Origin: Hirsutella rhossiliensis
Taxonomy: Eukaryota; Ascomycota; Sordariomycetes; Hypocreales; Ophiocordycipitaceae
Assembly: GCF_020360975.1 (NCBI RefSeq)
Contig: NW_025408668.1
Location: forward strand, 3,720,001-3,784,000
Reading direction: 5' to 3'
DNA: 64,000 nucleotides
Shown: one piece after another, positions 22,901 through 37,048 of the stretch
Position numbering within the stretch: position 1 is the stretch's first letter
How the letters are laid out: every line of letters starts with the position of its first letter
Position numbers and translations under genes: made by a program
The notes under the pieces: generated by a model
The model's input: only the letters and a program-made list of their open reading frames with translations
What the model was told of the DNA's origin: nothing
Databases searched by the model: none

Positions 22901-24700
22901 AGCTAAGACTTAATACTTATTACTACCTAGCTATTAAGCTTAGTATAGCTAGGTAACGTGCCGTAAGTATAGTAGGTTAATAGGTCCCTAAGTAAAGCTA
23001 TATTAGATAAGTAGTACGGATAATAACGCCTTAATAAAGAATTAATAGCCTTAGCTAAGCTCCTTAACCTTATAGATAGGCTAACTATAGTTCTTATATA
23101 AGCGGGCTACTTCCTTTAAGTAACTAAGTATAATATAGCCGTCTTTATACGCTACTACTAATAGCGGGGTTACTTCTTTATAGCTAAGGGCGGCTTACTT
23201 AATAGCTAGCTACCTCTTTAGTATCCTTAAGACCCCCGATACCCTTAAGAGTTAAGGGCTACTCCCTAAACTATCTTAATATAAGTAACCTTTCGCTTTA
23301 TTAAAAAGCGAGATAGCGTCGCGGTAAAGCTATTATTTCTCTAGTCCTACCGCGATAATAAATATATATTCTATAACCTACTTAAGGCTACTAGGGATTT
23401 AATAAAATACTAGCTATAGATATAAATACCTATAAATATAGTATAGATATCCTATAGCTAGATAGATATATATATTAATATTTTATCTAATTATAAAGCC
23501 CTTTTAACCTTCTTATACGCTACTAATATTACTATATAACGTTACTTTAATAGTATAAGGTTTAGTAATATTATAGCTATAATACTATAATTATAGTATA
23601 AAGTTAACCTTAATATTCTTTATCGGTAATTAAATAGTTTTTACCTATAAAACGATAGTCCTTATTATTATAGGAGCCTCTTCTCTTAGCTTAGTTAGTA
23701 TAGCTATACTTACTCTATATACCCTTTAACTTATAGGTACTATAATAAGAATAGATAGTACCCTCGTAGCTATTATTAAAGGCACTATAGTAGGAGCTAG
23801 GGTTATTATTAAAGGTATAGTAGCTATTACTTAAACTACTATAACGACTAAAGTTATATCCTCTTTAATAGTAAGAACTATCGCCGAAAGCGCCTTTACT
23901 TCCGGTATTACTACTATAGCTATCTCTAGTCTTATAAGAATAGCTATTATAGGTGGCGATAGCTATAATTAGGACTATTAAAAACGCGGGACTATAATCG
24001 GACTTATATAAGTATCCTTATTACTCTTAGTAATTTAGGCTATAGAAGCGCTATAGGCTTAAGGTTTACTACCTCTACTTATACTAGCCGGAATTACTTA
24101 TATTAATCGTAGATCTATCGCTCTTAATAAAGCTAACTATAGCTTATACTTAATATATAGCTTAGCGTTAAAATATATATCGATCTTTTAAGAAGGTAAG
24201 TCGACTAAAGACTATAAAGATTAAGAGGCTAATAAGCTTAGTAACTAAAGTCGTTAATAAATTAACGCCTACCCCTTCTAAAACCCTTAAGTCTATATTT
24301 AAGCGTAAGTAATAAGACTTACTATTATAGATATTAAACTATATTCCCCGGCTAATTAGATCTATATCTAAGAGTATTATCCCTTATATATTATAGCTAT
24401 TAAATCTAATATTAGTCTTACCGTAAAGTAGGTTTTCTTACCTACCTTAATAATAATCTATATACCTTTAATACCTAAGTTATATTTATACTAAATATTA
24501 AGAGCTTTCTTATTCGATCTAAGGGTTTAGAGATAAGAGCGAGCTATCGACGATTAAAAGCTAGAAAGTAAGTATAGTATCTACTAACTTAAATAAGAAT
24601 AGGCTTAAGATATCCTCGCCGACTAATAAAACCGCTCCTTTAGCTCCTATAGTATAGTAACGATAGCGCGTTAGCTATTAATATCTATAGTCCGATAAAT
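19931..24700 (-). mobile_element. LINE-A, ORF1 and 5' part of ORF2, RIP-broken
   Basis: Minus-strand LINE continuing from 1902. About 21080-21250 carries the linker before RT (KRANGSITKSKGE, then KELLSTFFPP). About 19950-21000 is reverse transcriptase: PISLLS-L-KILE near 20690, LPQGSPLSPLL-type residues near 20310, then LFFN-DLV. The catalytic FVDD box reads as INDY at about 20215-20225, an Asp-to-Asn loss. The endonuclease should lie at about 21400-22850 but I could not resolve its motifs. Near 22870-22975 two damaged CCHC-type knuckles suggest the end of ORF1; the 5' limit near 24700 is approximate. The domain order fits the Tad1 clade. Confidence 0.7.
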
Positions 24701-27399
24701 CTATATCGCTCGTTATTATAATAGTATAGTAAAAGAGTGCTCGACGAATTTATACTAAAATAAGCAACGCCTTATTAATAAATATTTTCGCTTACTTATT
24801 ACTTCTTTAACTCTTAAAGATGGCTTTACTAGTATATAGGCTCTATCTACTTTATAATTCTAATAAAAACCCCGTTAATCTATAGCAAAGTATTCGTTCC
24901 TATATTAAGGCTTTAGCTCCTTTTATCTCTTCTTAAGCTTTATTTCCTAGATTCTTTCTTTAATTAAATAGGTAATCCTTATATATTATATTTAAGATTA
25001 AGTAATAACGCTAACTTTATTATAAAGTTAACTAGTATCGTAATAAAGCTAAGTATTAATTATAGCTAGATCGCTCTCTAAGAAATTACTTTACGTAATA
25101 TAGATATATTTAAGCAGAGGGACGAGTATTTTTTTATAGAGAACGTAAAGACTACCGTAAACGAAGAACTAGCCTCTTATTACTCCCGCGGTAATTTTAG
25201 CTATTATATACTATTATCCGCTATATATTATATAGACGCTTAATAGAGTTAATAAGAGGCCTATAGCGGAGTTTATTAAGATAGGTCTATATTAAGGAAG
25301 GGAGGTATTAAAGGGAGCTTCTTAGATAATATCGAGCTACTTATAACTCTAGACTTATAAAAGGATACGTCGCTAAACCTAAATATAATTTATCTAGAAC
25401 TTCTATTAAAGCTATAATAGCTTAATAGTTAAGGATAAGTAAAATAGTAAAGTAAAGATAATAAGTAGCACGTTATAGGCTAGACTATCTACTAAATAAC
25501 TAATAACGCCCGCCTTATTAAGTACTAAAGACTAATAGAGCGAGGCGAATATAGATAGGAAGATAAGGTAGCCGGCGAGGAGTAGCTATAAGAGAGTACT
25601 AGTAGCGATATTATATCTTAGGTATATATTCTTAAATTCGTATAGTATAGCTATATATACTATTATATATATAGGTTATTTATTTAATAAAGCGCTATAT
25701 CGATTATAGCTCGCTTAGCTAAGGCTATTTATATAGTTCTTAATATTACTTAAAATAACTTTTATACTCTATAAGTTTATAGTAATAAGATAATTAATAT
25801 AGATATATCTATAATAGCGACTTAAGTAAAAACTAAGGAGTTTACTTATAATAAAGAAAGGTAGGTTAATAGCTAAATTTAAATAGTAAGTTAGTCTTCT
25901 TTATTACTTTCTTATTTCTTTTAAAGAAGGGATAGGTTATTATTATTCTAAAAAGTAACTATTAAAGTAGCACTATATTATACGTAATAAGAGTAATAGC
26001 TATCTTAGGAGGTAAGAGTAAGATAAGGATAAAGCAAGTTATCTTTTTTTCTCTTAGATCTAAATTCTAAAGAACGTAGAGGAAAACGCTAGAGGCTTAA
26101 GATATCTCCTATCTTATAAAGGATAAGTAAAGAAGTATTAAGATAAAGGACTAAATATAAAGGTTTAGTAGGTTTAATTATAATAAGCTACTTAGGTATA
26201 ATAAATATTCTAAAGCTAAAGAGAAAGGAAGAGAAGAATAAAGAGAGGTACTATCGTATAAGAGAGATTCTACTACCCTTAATAGGGGTTAGGGGTTAGG
26301 GGCTAACTAGTTATTAAGTATATAGCTAAGGCTTCTATAGGCCTAGCTTATTATACTTAAGAACTCTTATTCCTATTTAATAAGTAGGAATAATTTATCC
26401 TTAAATATATTAGTTATAAGAGTAAGTAGCGCTACTACCTAAAGGTAGTAACTCGCCTAGTATCTACTACTTACTAGGTAGTAGGTAGGGAGCAACGATC
26501 TTTATAAGGCTAATACCCCCTATATAGTATCTCCTTAATAATAGTTACTATATAAAGGAAATTAGCGTCTAATAAGTTAACTCCTATTATATAGTTTATT
26601 TACGTAGTCCTTAAAATAACCTCCTTATAAGTAACGTCGTTACGCTTATCTTATATTATCTAGTTCCTAGCCCGCGGACCTTATATATAGTGCTTCTTCG
26701 CTTAATAGTCTTTAGCGGATCTAGTAGGTATAATTCTAAAAGGGGCCGCGGTAATAGGTCGCTATAGGAGTATATTAAGTAGGTAACGCTTTATAAGGCT
26801 AATACTAACTACTATAGTAGCGCCGACCTTATAGCTTGCCTTTAATTATCTAGTTAAGGGTATTTCCTAGAAATTATAACCTAAAGGTAAGAAGTCGATA
26901 ATTACTAACTTATCTACTAAGCCCTTAAAAATCTATTCTACTAACCGACCCCTAGCCCCTAGGCTCCCCCTTCGAAAGTAATAGGTAAAGGTAGTAAGCT
27001 ACTAATATAGGGTACGCTTATTATAGGGACTAGCACGCCTTAGAGCGTCTATATAACGTATACTTAATAGTATTCGAATATATTTATATTTTACTAAATA
27101 AAGAAGCGGTATTATAGATATACTACTATAGTATAGGGATAGGGGTATAGATAACTAGCTAATTTTATAGGGCGACCCTCGCGCTACTATATCGTCTACT
27201 TCTTAGAGTAGATTAATAAGGGTATAATATAGGTATAAGTCTAAAAGAGGCGTTAGAAAGCTAATATAGGCAGAGGTTAAGCGTAGGACGTAGCTAAGCT
27301 CTATAGACTAGCTAGCGTAAACTTAGCCCTTCTTTTTTGGTCTAATAATAGTTTTACTACCTATAATTTAGTATTATCGTTACTATCCTTACTACCCCT
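24701..27399. other. RIP-mutated repeat DNA, unassigned
   Basis: TpA-rich sequence without ATG-led frames. Short stretches on the plus strand look once coding (around 25080-25640), but I could match no family and saw no terminal repeats. It may include the 5' end of LINE-A. Confidence 0.5.
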
Positions 27400-29265
27400 T
27401 TTACTTACCCCCTTTTTACTCTATAAAAATATTACCGCTTTATATAAATTAAACTAACTTTACTTATATAGAATCTACTTAATTTTAAAGCTTATACTAA
27501 GTAGTTACCTATAGTAGGTATAAAAATAACCGAACTTATATTTTATAAGGTTATCTAGTTACTATAGGTATTATAGTCCGTTATACCTTAGTATTATAAA
27601 ATAGTAATTTCGACCCTTAATCTCCTCCTATCTCCTTTACTTTTTACTCTTACTTATCCTCTACTACCTATTATAAATAGCTCTAAAAAAGCCTTACTCT
27701 ATCTATATAGAGAACGTAATAGCTAAGTTAATCCTTAATATTACTAATAACGGTCTATTATAGCGCTAGGCTTCTTAGAAATAGGGATACCCTAGAGTAC
27801 TACTTTTAGTAGAATATAAGGTCGGTTAGTATTAACTAACTAGGAATAGCCTAAAAAATACTTATCTAGAAACTAGGAGGCTAACTTAGTTACCTAGACT
27901 CTTCGCTAAGAATCTCTAAGTTATAGTCTATCCTAGAGTTAAATCCGCGCCTATATTATTGCCGTTTTAAAATAGTAAGGCTATAACTTAAGATTAAGAC
28001 GTCTTTAAGTAGAAAAGTTTATTTAACGCTATCCGGAACTTAAAGGTAAGGTCGGTAGGTATTAAGAAGCTAATAGATTTAACTTATTTACTCTTAAAGC
28101 TATATACTAGTACTTTAATATTAAGGAGAAAGAGTATAAGTAGATTAAGTTAGAGAATATAGTAAATATTAATAAAGAAGGGATTATATTAGGCTTTAGT
28201 ATATAATTAACTTTCTATAGGCGATATAAGCTAATTCGATCTCTTTACTAGGTCTAGATAGTCTAGTAGTTAGAAGTTCGGACCCTAAACGGAAGACTCT
28301 TCTTAAGGGACCTTAGTCCTAAAGTTAAACTACTTTTATAAAGGCTATTACCGCCGATAGGCGCGCTATAACTCTAGGTATTATATATTAAGGTAAAGAC
28401 TACTAGAAATTATAGTTTAAAGAGGAGTTTTAAAGATTTATAGACTAGTACTATATAACTTTACTAAATAGATAGATAGATAATTATATTACCGTTAAAT
28501 AGCGTAAGGAAGTCTATTTACCTTAGACGCGACCTAAGGACGACTCTAAGGCTAGCCTTATTATTCTAGATAGATATAGGAGTAATATAACGGTTTATCC
28601 TTTATTTTTATAGTAATAAGGCCCTGCTAATTTAACGATAGAATAAGTAGATAGCTATATACTTTCTAAATAATATCTACTATTATTATCTCCTATCTTA
28701 CTATTCTTATAGTATCTAGCTATTAAATAACGGTGTTTTTAATACTATAAAGATAGCCTATTAAAAGGAAGTTATTAGACTAGCTTCTTTAACGGATTCT
28801 ACGCTTATTAATAAGGTTAACTTTATACGTATATATACTATAGTACGTTAAATAGGAATAATAATAAGAAATATCTTATTTAGTTAAAGAACTACTAGAA
28901 ATTAGCTAATCTCGCGTTCTAAGGCGTTAGGGTATCCTAAGATCTAAGAAGATAAAGTTATAATATCCCTAGAATATAGGCCGTTTTTAGACTCTAATAA
29001 TACCCCGAAATCTAGCTGCTATATTTATAATCTTAGTAAGAACAAAATACCTATAACTTAAAGGCGATATACTAAGATAGTTAAAGGCTAGGAAACTTAA
29101 GAATAGATACTAGTAGAATATAGTAGTAAAATTACTAAGCTAGAGGAGGAAGTAGATAGGCTAAAGAGAGGAAGAAAGAAAAGGGCTATCCTTAACCTAA
29201 ATAGACGCTTTATATATCTCGCTAAAGCTTTAGCGGCCGGTTATTAATTACCTTATTATAGTACT
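27400..29265 (+). pseudogene. pogo-superfamily DDE transposase relic (copy 1)
   Basis: Plus-strand frame with RIP stops. The diagnostic part is at about 28660-29260: a cysteine/tyrosine-rich stretch where LPPHSSH-LQPLD is expected, then NGVFNTIK-AY-KEV-RLASLTDS, a conserved block after the second catalytic Asp in fungal pogo-type transposases. After it come a TPKSS stretch and a coiled coil (ILVEYSSKITKLEEEVDRLKR) ending in a basic RKKRAI-N-NRRF tail. The N-terminal half (from about 27400) is too mutated to place. The same C-terminal block recurs at 61942-62229. The start coordinate is uncertain and no terminal inverted repeats were found. Confidence 0.65.
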
Positions 29266-29269
29266 ATTT

Positions 29270-31300
29270 AAGCTCGTAGTAGTCCTTAGCTACCGCCTAT
29301 AAAATAGTAGATATAGCTACGATATAGATATATATAGGTTTAAGGGAGTATAATCGCGTTATAGTATTCTTAGAGGTTCTAAATATAATCCTTTATAAGG
29401 TAGTTATATTTAACTTAATAGGATAGGGTTAAGCGTTAAAATAAGGCCTTAAAGATATAGCTTATAGCTACTTATAAGAAAGTCTAAGTAAGATATAGTC
29501 TAATAAAGTAATTTATTTAAGAGTAGGACTATATTAAATTCTTCGATATTAATTACGTTACCTATATATTAGTTAATATTATATAACCGTTAGTATAGTA
29601 GCGTATAGTATATTTATTAGTATTATCTATATATAAGCGCTATATACCCTAGATATAAGGCCTAGGGGTTTCGGGCTATTCTAGGGTGCTTAATTATAAC
29701 TTTTTACGTATTACGCTATAAATAGTATACTATTAAGTACTTTAGCTAAACGTAGGTTTACCTATATATTAGAGAGGCGCTTAAACGAATTATTTACTAT
29801 ATTAATATAGAGATATTTAGTAAATTTAATAGTAGTATTATAAGGTAGTTTAATATATCCTTTCACTTAATCTATATACTTAACCGGCCTAATATATAGT
29901 AAGGGCTATAACTTATAGATTAATTAACGCTAAGTTATATAAAGTTATATATAGGTCTAGATCTATTAAGGCTAGGAATATAGTCCTATTTATAGCTATA
30001 TTACCCGCCTAAGTTAATACGTTAGGCTAAAGCGTATATATAGTCTTATCTTAGATACTTATATTTAAAAGAAGCGAGTAGGTTATATTTAGCTATAATA
30101 CCTACCTAGCGAACCTTAGCTCTTATACGTTTATCGCTATTACGTAGTTATTATTAAGACCGACGAGCTGCCCTAGGCTATCTTACTATAAGAGGACTTT
30201 CTAGCTAGGGTATAATAGCGGGATGCTCCTATTCTAGCTAACGGCGGGGGCATAGTTTAGTAGCTTATCGGTCGCGTTAATATAGAGCTAAGTAAGGGAC
30301 GCCCGCGGTAAATAGCGTATTACTCGCGCCCTTAGAAGTCTTATTCTAGGTATCGGAGCCGCGGATATAGGCTAGGTTAAGCTAGTTAAGAATACGTAAC
30401 GCTAGAAAGTTTTACTAGACTAAGTATATTTAGTTATATAGATAGCTCGAGATATAAGGCGCTAGGGGGGTCTAAGCCTAGCTTTAAGGGATACTAAGCG
30501 TATACTACTTAGGTATAGGGAACTAGCCGCCGAACTACCGAAATATTATCTACTAGCGAGCCTTAATAGTAATACTCTAAAAGAGTAGCTATACGGTAGG
30601 GCCTAAGTTAAGATAGGGTAGAAAGCTATATACGCTTACCTCGCCTTATTATATAAGCTTTTAGTTAAAGTTAAGGAACTCGGGCACGTTAGATATAAGG
30701 TAGTTATATATATACTACTTTAGCGCTTAGGGTCTTAGTATATTTATTAGGACCGTCGTATAGCTAATCTCTTAGTCCGCTATATACTATAGAAGGAAGC
30801 GGTCTTTAGTACTAAGTCCGTTAGCCTTAAACTCGTCGACGCTAAATATAGCTAAGCCCTAGTAAAAGAGGTCTAGCTTAATCTACTCTTAATAGAGAGC
30901 GAGGGCAAGGGACTAGTAGTTAAAGTCGCTCTATACGCGATATATAGGCGCTAAACCGTTAGTCCTAATACCGCCGCTTAGAGTAAAGGGCGCGGGCTAA
31001 TTACTATAGAGCTCGCCGTTAGCTAGATATTTATATAAGTCGCTCGGAGGAGGTAGAGATAGTATAGTAGTGCTTATAACCGAGGCCGAGAGCGCGCCTA
31101 TAGTAGTAGTAAGGAGGCCGGTAAAGGGGCCGTAAAACGTAACGTTAGCGTAAGGCACGGCCGCTAGCGGAACCTAACCTTAAAGGTATAGATAGGGAGG
31201 TATAGGCATAGCTCTATAGCGTAAGCCTAAGGTCGAATATATAAAATAGTATCCTACGTTTAGATTACTATCTTTAAGTTAATATTAAATCTTTAGCCTT
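29270..31300 (+). other. Unassigned RIP-mutated region with coding-like GC-rich core
   Basis: AT-rich to about 30100, then a GC-richer core (about 30150-31250) in which long plus-strand frames are broken only by TAG/TAA. Readable blocks are LRSLILGI-AADIG and EAVFSTKSVSLKLVDAKYS followed by ESEGKGLVVKVALYAIYRR, with basic and Ser-rich residues at the end. I do not recognise the family; a gag-like or transposon-accessory protein is possible. Confidence 0.35.
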
Positions 31301-34300
31301 ACTATATAAGGTAGGCGGCGGATAATAAACTATAGCACCGATGCTATGTTTTCCGAAGCTAAATATATATAGATAGATACTTATAGACTGATTTGTATTA
31401 TTTTAGACTATATATATCTAGCGTTACTCGTAGAATATATATTCCTATCGAATCTACTACTTATACTCTTTATATTACTATTCTATAGTATAACTATTAT
31501 ATATTATTCGGTATTAAGCTAGCTTACTTTATAGTAGCCCTTATTTTCGCGTATACTTTAAAATCGATAACGTATAGCTAACGATTTTATATATATATAA
31601 AAATATATATAAAATCGGCGCCTATATAACTACGGTATCTCGTTTTCTTTAGTCCGTCGCTACTACTAGCGCTTCTAAGGTATAGGGGTTTAGCTCCGGA
31701 TTATAACGACCGCTTATATAGATATTTAAGGTATATACCTTATAATCGCTAATAAAAATAATATATTATTAGGTTTACCTATATTATCCCCTTATACGGT
31801 CTTTTTCTCTATAATAGTTCGCTGTCTATAAGCCGTATACTATATATAGGTAAGAGTAGCTATAATACTAAGGGCTATTATAGTAAGGCTTACTATAAGC
31901 GAGGACCGTTAGTCGTTATATTTATTTATAATAATCGCTTAAAAAGTTAGGTCGAGCTAGTAAATATATATATACTCTTAATAATATTGCCTATAAGCCT
32001 AAAAGCCTATAAGATAGACCTAGCGATAGTATTAAAAACGCTATAAGTAACTTTATATACTATCTAGATTATAGGGTAAAGAAGCTAGTAAATAGAGTTA
32101 AAGAAGCTTAAGACTATAGTTATAATAGCTATAATCGGTATATCTCTATATTATTTTTATAGAAGCTTAACTATATAAGTAAATTATTACGAGGTTTATT
32201 TATTTATAGAGATTTAAGAATATACTATAACTTTGTTAAATGCTTATTCTTATATTAAAACGGTCTCTTATATCTTATTCTTATAGATATTATAATTATA
32301 CTACCTTAACTTATAAGTTAGCTCTTATAAGGCTTATAGGGCAGGTATATCTAAAACTAATTTAACGTGCCTAGTACTTACTAAAGATAATCGTAAATTT
32401 ATTAAGGATAACTTAATTTAATTATTTCTCTAGACTTAGGAGCTAATACTCGCGGTATAGATATCCCTCCTTTATATAATAGCAATTCTACCTAAGGTCT
32501 TTATTATAGACCTTAACGTAAGCGGTATAATTAAAGCTCTTAATAGTATAATTATAGGTAAGGACGTAGTTTTACTATCCTAGCTCGGTCTTATATAGCT
32601 ATAAAGTTCCCTTAATACTCTAGAGCATTAAATAAAGGAAGGCTAAGTTAATAGACTAATTACCGCGGATTCTAGCTAAGGCAATAATACTAGACCTATT
32701 AATATATATAGATATAGTATTAATATATCTTTTAGGACTAAAACGTTAAGATAGTAGATATCGAAACTTAAGTAATTCGGACGTTAATAGGAAAACATTA
32801 TAGGCTTATACGAACTCTTACTTATAGTTTATTCTATAATAGCTAAATTATTCGTATAAGTTCCCGCTATTATCCTTAAGTATTTAAACCTAATATCTCT
32901 TTAAGAAGGATACTAATAAAGTAGATAACCTTACTTTCGAAAAGCTTACTATAAAGGTTCGCGATAGGGTCCTATATAAGCTAGTAGGGTTATATTCCGC
33001 TCTTTTTAAATATATAAAGAGCGTAGTAAAATCTAGGAGGCTATATAATCGAGCTATGGAGGATAGCACGCGGAACTAGGTCTTAGGAACATTCCTAATT
33101 TAAATGCTTTTATTACTCTTTAACTTTACGCTATCGAATATAACCGCGGAATAGAGATCTAATTTAAATAGTTATAAGGAGTATAAGCACGACGAAATAA
33201 GGAGTAAAGAACGGGGGCTAATAATCTAAGTGCTAATCTTTAAAGAACCCCCTTAAGGAGCTATAGATATAGGGCTAGCGGCTTCTAAGTCTTACCCGGC
33301 TTAAGACCTAGGCTTTCGTAGGGTAGTAATTTATAATTAAAGAGAGTATAGAGTTTAAAGGAATAATATATTAACTAATAAGGATAGATTATAAGTATAT
33401 ATAATAAAAGGGGTAGTAGCCTAAGTAAGGGGAATAATCCTATTATAGGAACCGTAATATATTAAGAGTAAATAGTACGTATCTTAAATTTAACGCTTAA
33501 TATATAATACTTTATCTTTAGCGGCTAGTAAGAGGTATAGTATATTTATTTACGTTTAGTTTATTATAATCTACTAATAACTATCCTTAACCCTTCGCTG
33601 CCTCTCTTTAATATAGCTAAAGCTAGATTATAATTATACTTAATATTAGCCGTAATTATCTTATATAGCCTTATATATAGTATAACGCGTAGTATTAGAG
33701 CTGCCTTTAAGATATAGAGCTTATAGTAGGCTAGTCTATTAGGACGAGATTAGTTTATATTAAATATCCGTTAGATAGAGACATACTATATCCCTAGATA
33801 CTAACGACTCCCTTTAAAGAAAGAGAGTAGATTACGCTCTAAGTCTAACCTCCGTTTACTATTTATATTAAACTAACGTTCTAGGAGAAAATAAGAGATA
33901 TTAAGGAAAATCCTAGAGTTTATATATATAATAAACGCTAATATCCTAATTATATACCCTTATAGTATAGTATAACTTATTTTAACGGAGTTAGATATAT
34001 TTAAAGGTATCTATCTTCCTTAATATACTAAGCCTTCGTTTAAAGTAATAAGAGGAAGTTAGCTAGCATTACTATATATTAAGCGGAGTCCTTTAATAAT
34101 AACAGCGCTAAGATATAGTAATTTCTCTAGGGTTAACTAAGGCGGTAGATTAGTTCTATCGAATATAAATAGCTCGAAGGCTAGTAGCTCTATATAAAGT
34201 ATTTTATAGACGCTTAGATTAGCGAGTAAATACTAGGTTATAAGTTAGCCTACCTACTTTTAAGCACCCCCCCCTTTAGGTACTTTTTATACTATAAATA

Positions 34301-35515
34301 GCATACCTTTTAATAGTAATTAAAGCTATATTTTAATATTATAATAGTTAATTTTAGTGTTTCTAGCTATTTAAGCTACTAGCTATTATAGAGAGCTTTA
34401 AAGCCTATATTCTAATTAGCTATTATAACGGTAGACGGCTTAAGTATACGCTTAAGCCGTTCCCTTATCTTTTTAACTTATTTAATCTATATAAACCGGC
34501 CGTTAGGATCCTATATAATTTTTTTCTGCTTTTAAGGCCGTAAACGGTATAATTAATACTTAAGCTACTATATCTATAGCTAAGCTGTTATAAGCTATGA
34601 GTTCTAATAGTCTAGACTACGGCTAACCTTACTAAAAAGCACTCGGACTATACGGTTAACTTAACTACGATTTCCTAGCCCCCTAATAAGGCGGCGGACT
34701 TCCTATAATTATCTAGGTGTTTTAAAGGCATCTTAATTAGCTAAGGAGGAAGATTTCTTCTTCCTTAACGGCGTTAACGGCGTTAATAGCTTAGGTAAGA
34801 TAAATCGGCTCGATAGGGGCTTTACTATATTAACTAGCTATAGTTTAGTCCCCTACTAGCCCCCTTTAATATTTCTTTTAATTAGACCGGTCTACTAAGC
34901 CTAATAATAATAGCGAAGGAAGAAAGCTTTACTAATTAGCGCTATATTATCGAGAGATACGATTTTTTTAAGTTAATATCGGTAGGCAGCTTTAATCGGC
35001 GAGAAAACTAAGATATCGAGAGGTTAAAGGACGTATAAGGCGTATAATAGTAAGAAAAGGAGATATATACTATTCTAGAAGCATTTATATATAAAATTAT
35101 TAGTCTAATAACTTCTATAGCTATCTACGATTAAAAGAATATTACCCTATATATAGCTCCTTATCTAAGGGACGAAGACCTCCTTTAGCTACTAAATAGC
35201 GATAGAATCGCTTATCTAGCCCTTTAAAGAGGTAATAAAGCTTTAATCCTTTAAAAAATTAAGTTCGTTAGGAAACTATTAGTATTAAAGATCCTAACCC
35301 TTAAAGATAGGGCTCTTAATAGTATAAACGGTTTAATAAAAAGCCTCGAACCGCCTTAACGGTTCGTCTAATATTATAAACTAAACTAACGGTTTTTTAT
35401 TAATCCTTAAACCGTATTAATAGTCTAGTTACTATCTTTAAACCGGACTAAACCGTAAACCGCGGTTTATACTAATAGTCTAGTATACTCTAGATATCTT
35501 ATAGACATTCTTATT
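31301..35515. other. Unassigned RIP-mutated DNA
   Basis: Highly TpA-rich. No frame with recognisable domains was found on either strand. A 26-bp palindrome lies at 34435-34460. The last 200 bases (about 35318-35490) contain repeated AAACCG/CGGTTT motifs, and the string TAATAGTCTAG occurs three times between about 34598 and 35485. That resembles the subterminal repeats of a DNA transposon end. Confidence 0.4.
34435..34460. repeat. 26-bp palindrome
   Basis: Perfect 10-bp arms (ACGGCTTAAG and CTTAAGCCGT) around a 6-base centre. Could form a hairpin; no gene is attached to it. Confidence 0.7.
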
Positions 35516-36620
35516 AATAGGTCTTAATATATATATATATAGATAATAGAGGTAACTAGTATATTATAATCGTTTATAATCTTCTAAGAAGGGAGGAGGC
35601 TATAAAGCTAGCTATATAGCCTTAGCTATCCTTAGCTATATACGTAATAGCGTACGTAAGCTAGCTAGATAAGTATAATAGGTTACTATAATTCCTATAA
35701 TTATAGTATTTATATTACTAGCGTTATCTATTATAAAATAACCGACCTTAGATATAATTCCGTACTCCTATATAAACTCTATAATAGCCTTAGCTATATT
35801 CTCGCCGCTATACTAGCCTTATAGCTCTTTTATTCTTACTATAAGCGACTATAAACTATAGTCTTTAGTAATAAACTATACTATAAAGCCTATTACTCCT
35901 AGATAATTCGGCGATATATTTAATTATTAAGGACGATATAGATTAAAGATAGAGTATTTTATAAGGCTCGCTTAATAAATTCTTTTTTACTATCGTAGCC
36001 CTACTATAGATCGTTCTAGATTATACTAGTAGATCTTAAAAGGAGATTATTAGCCGCTAGGCGAATATAGCGGATTAAGTTACGAAATATATAGGTAAAG
36101 GGAAGGCTATACGCTACTATATAATAGCAATATAGCTCTTATAAGGTAATCGTATCTAGTATATTATCTTCTACGGTTACCTTACGTTTCTTAGTAGGAT
36201 ATAGATTTTCTTTAGTTAGGAAGGCTATAATATTTCCGAGCTAGCTTTTTAACTCTTCTTAGCTCGCTTTATACTTACTAGATATAATAATATTATACTC
36301 TTTATATAGATAATTAATAATCGTAAACGATCTACTAAAGTACTTATATCGCTTAGTCCTTTTCTTTTTAAAGTATAGCTAATAGTACTACTATCTTATA
36401 CTATTAGCATTAACTTAGGCGTTTAAGATTGCCTTACCTTCTTTTAATCGATAATATAGCTAGATCGGCGATATCCTCTATCGGATTACGCTAAGTAAAG
36501 CTTCGGTCGATAGCGCTATAAACAGTATACCCGCTTAAGTACTAGGATTATCTAAGTAGCTAGTATTGCTACCGGCACTAATAGTCTTAGTACGTCTTAG
36601 TATTAAAACTATTAGATAAA
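35516..36620 (-). pseudogene. hAT transposase relic (hAT-3), minus strand
   Basis: Minus-strand frame with RIP stops. From right to left: a basic N-terminal part with a possible BED-type finger region (about 36330-36620), a helical stretch (SYEELKSQLGNIIAFLTKEN-like), then the RNase H-like core. That core carries L--IHI-L--W-SPNYLGVIGF and, near 35745, GYF--DNAS, the region around the second catalytic Asp of hAT enzymes. It ends at about 35516, before the dimerisation domain. The stretch 35516-35699 recurs inverted at 60538-60720. Confidence 0.7.
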
Positions 36621-37048
36621 GAATAAGGAAAGGTAGTTTAACGTTAGAGTAATAAAGGAAAGGGTAGAAATTATAGGTTTAAATATATAAGCGGAATTAC
36701 TTTAGAGGAAGTTATAGTCTTAAAGGCTAATAGTCCCTACTTAGATTATTTAAACTAAAGAAAAACGATAAAAATAAGAAGCGTCGTAACGGTTATAATA
36801 GATTATAATTTACGTTTTTCTACTTAGCTATATCCTTAGTTCTCGGCTAATAACTATAGTTACTATTATACGATACTTACGCTATCTTAAATATATAAAT
36901 AAGGTAGTAAACTACGTAATTAACGTAACTAAGTAACGGGATTATATAGATTGCTAGCTTATATTATTAAATCTTCGATTACGTTAAGCAATTTAAATCT
37001 TAATTACGTAGATTACGTAGATTGCTAGCGTTAACGGTTATTAATACG
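36621..37048. other. Short mutated segment between hAT relics
   Basis: Probably the 3' untranslated end of hAT-1. It contains a small direct repeat (ATTACGTAG, near 37001-37020). Nothing else recognised. Confidence 0.4.
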
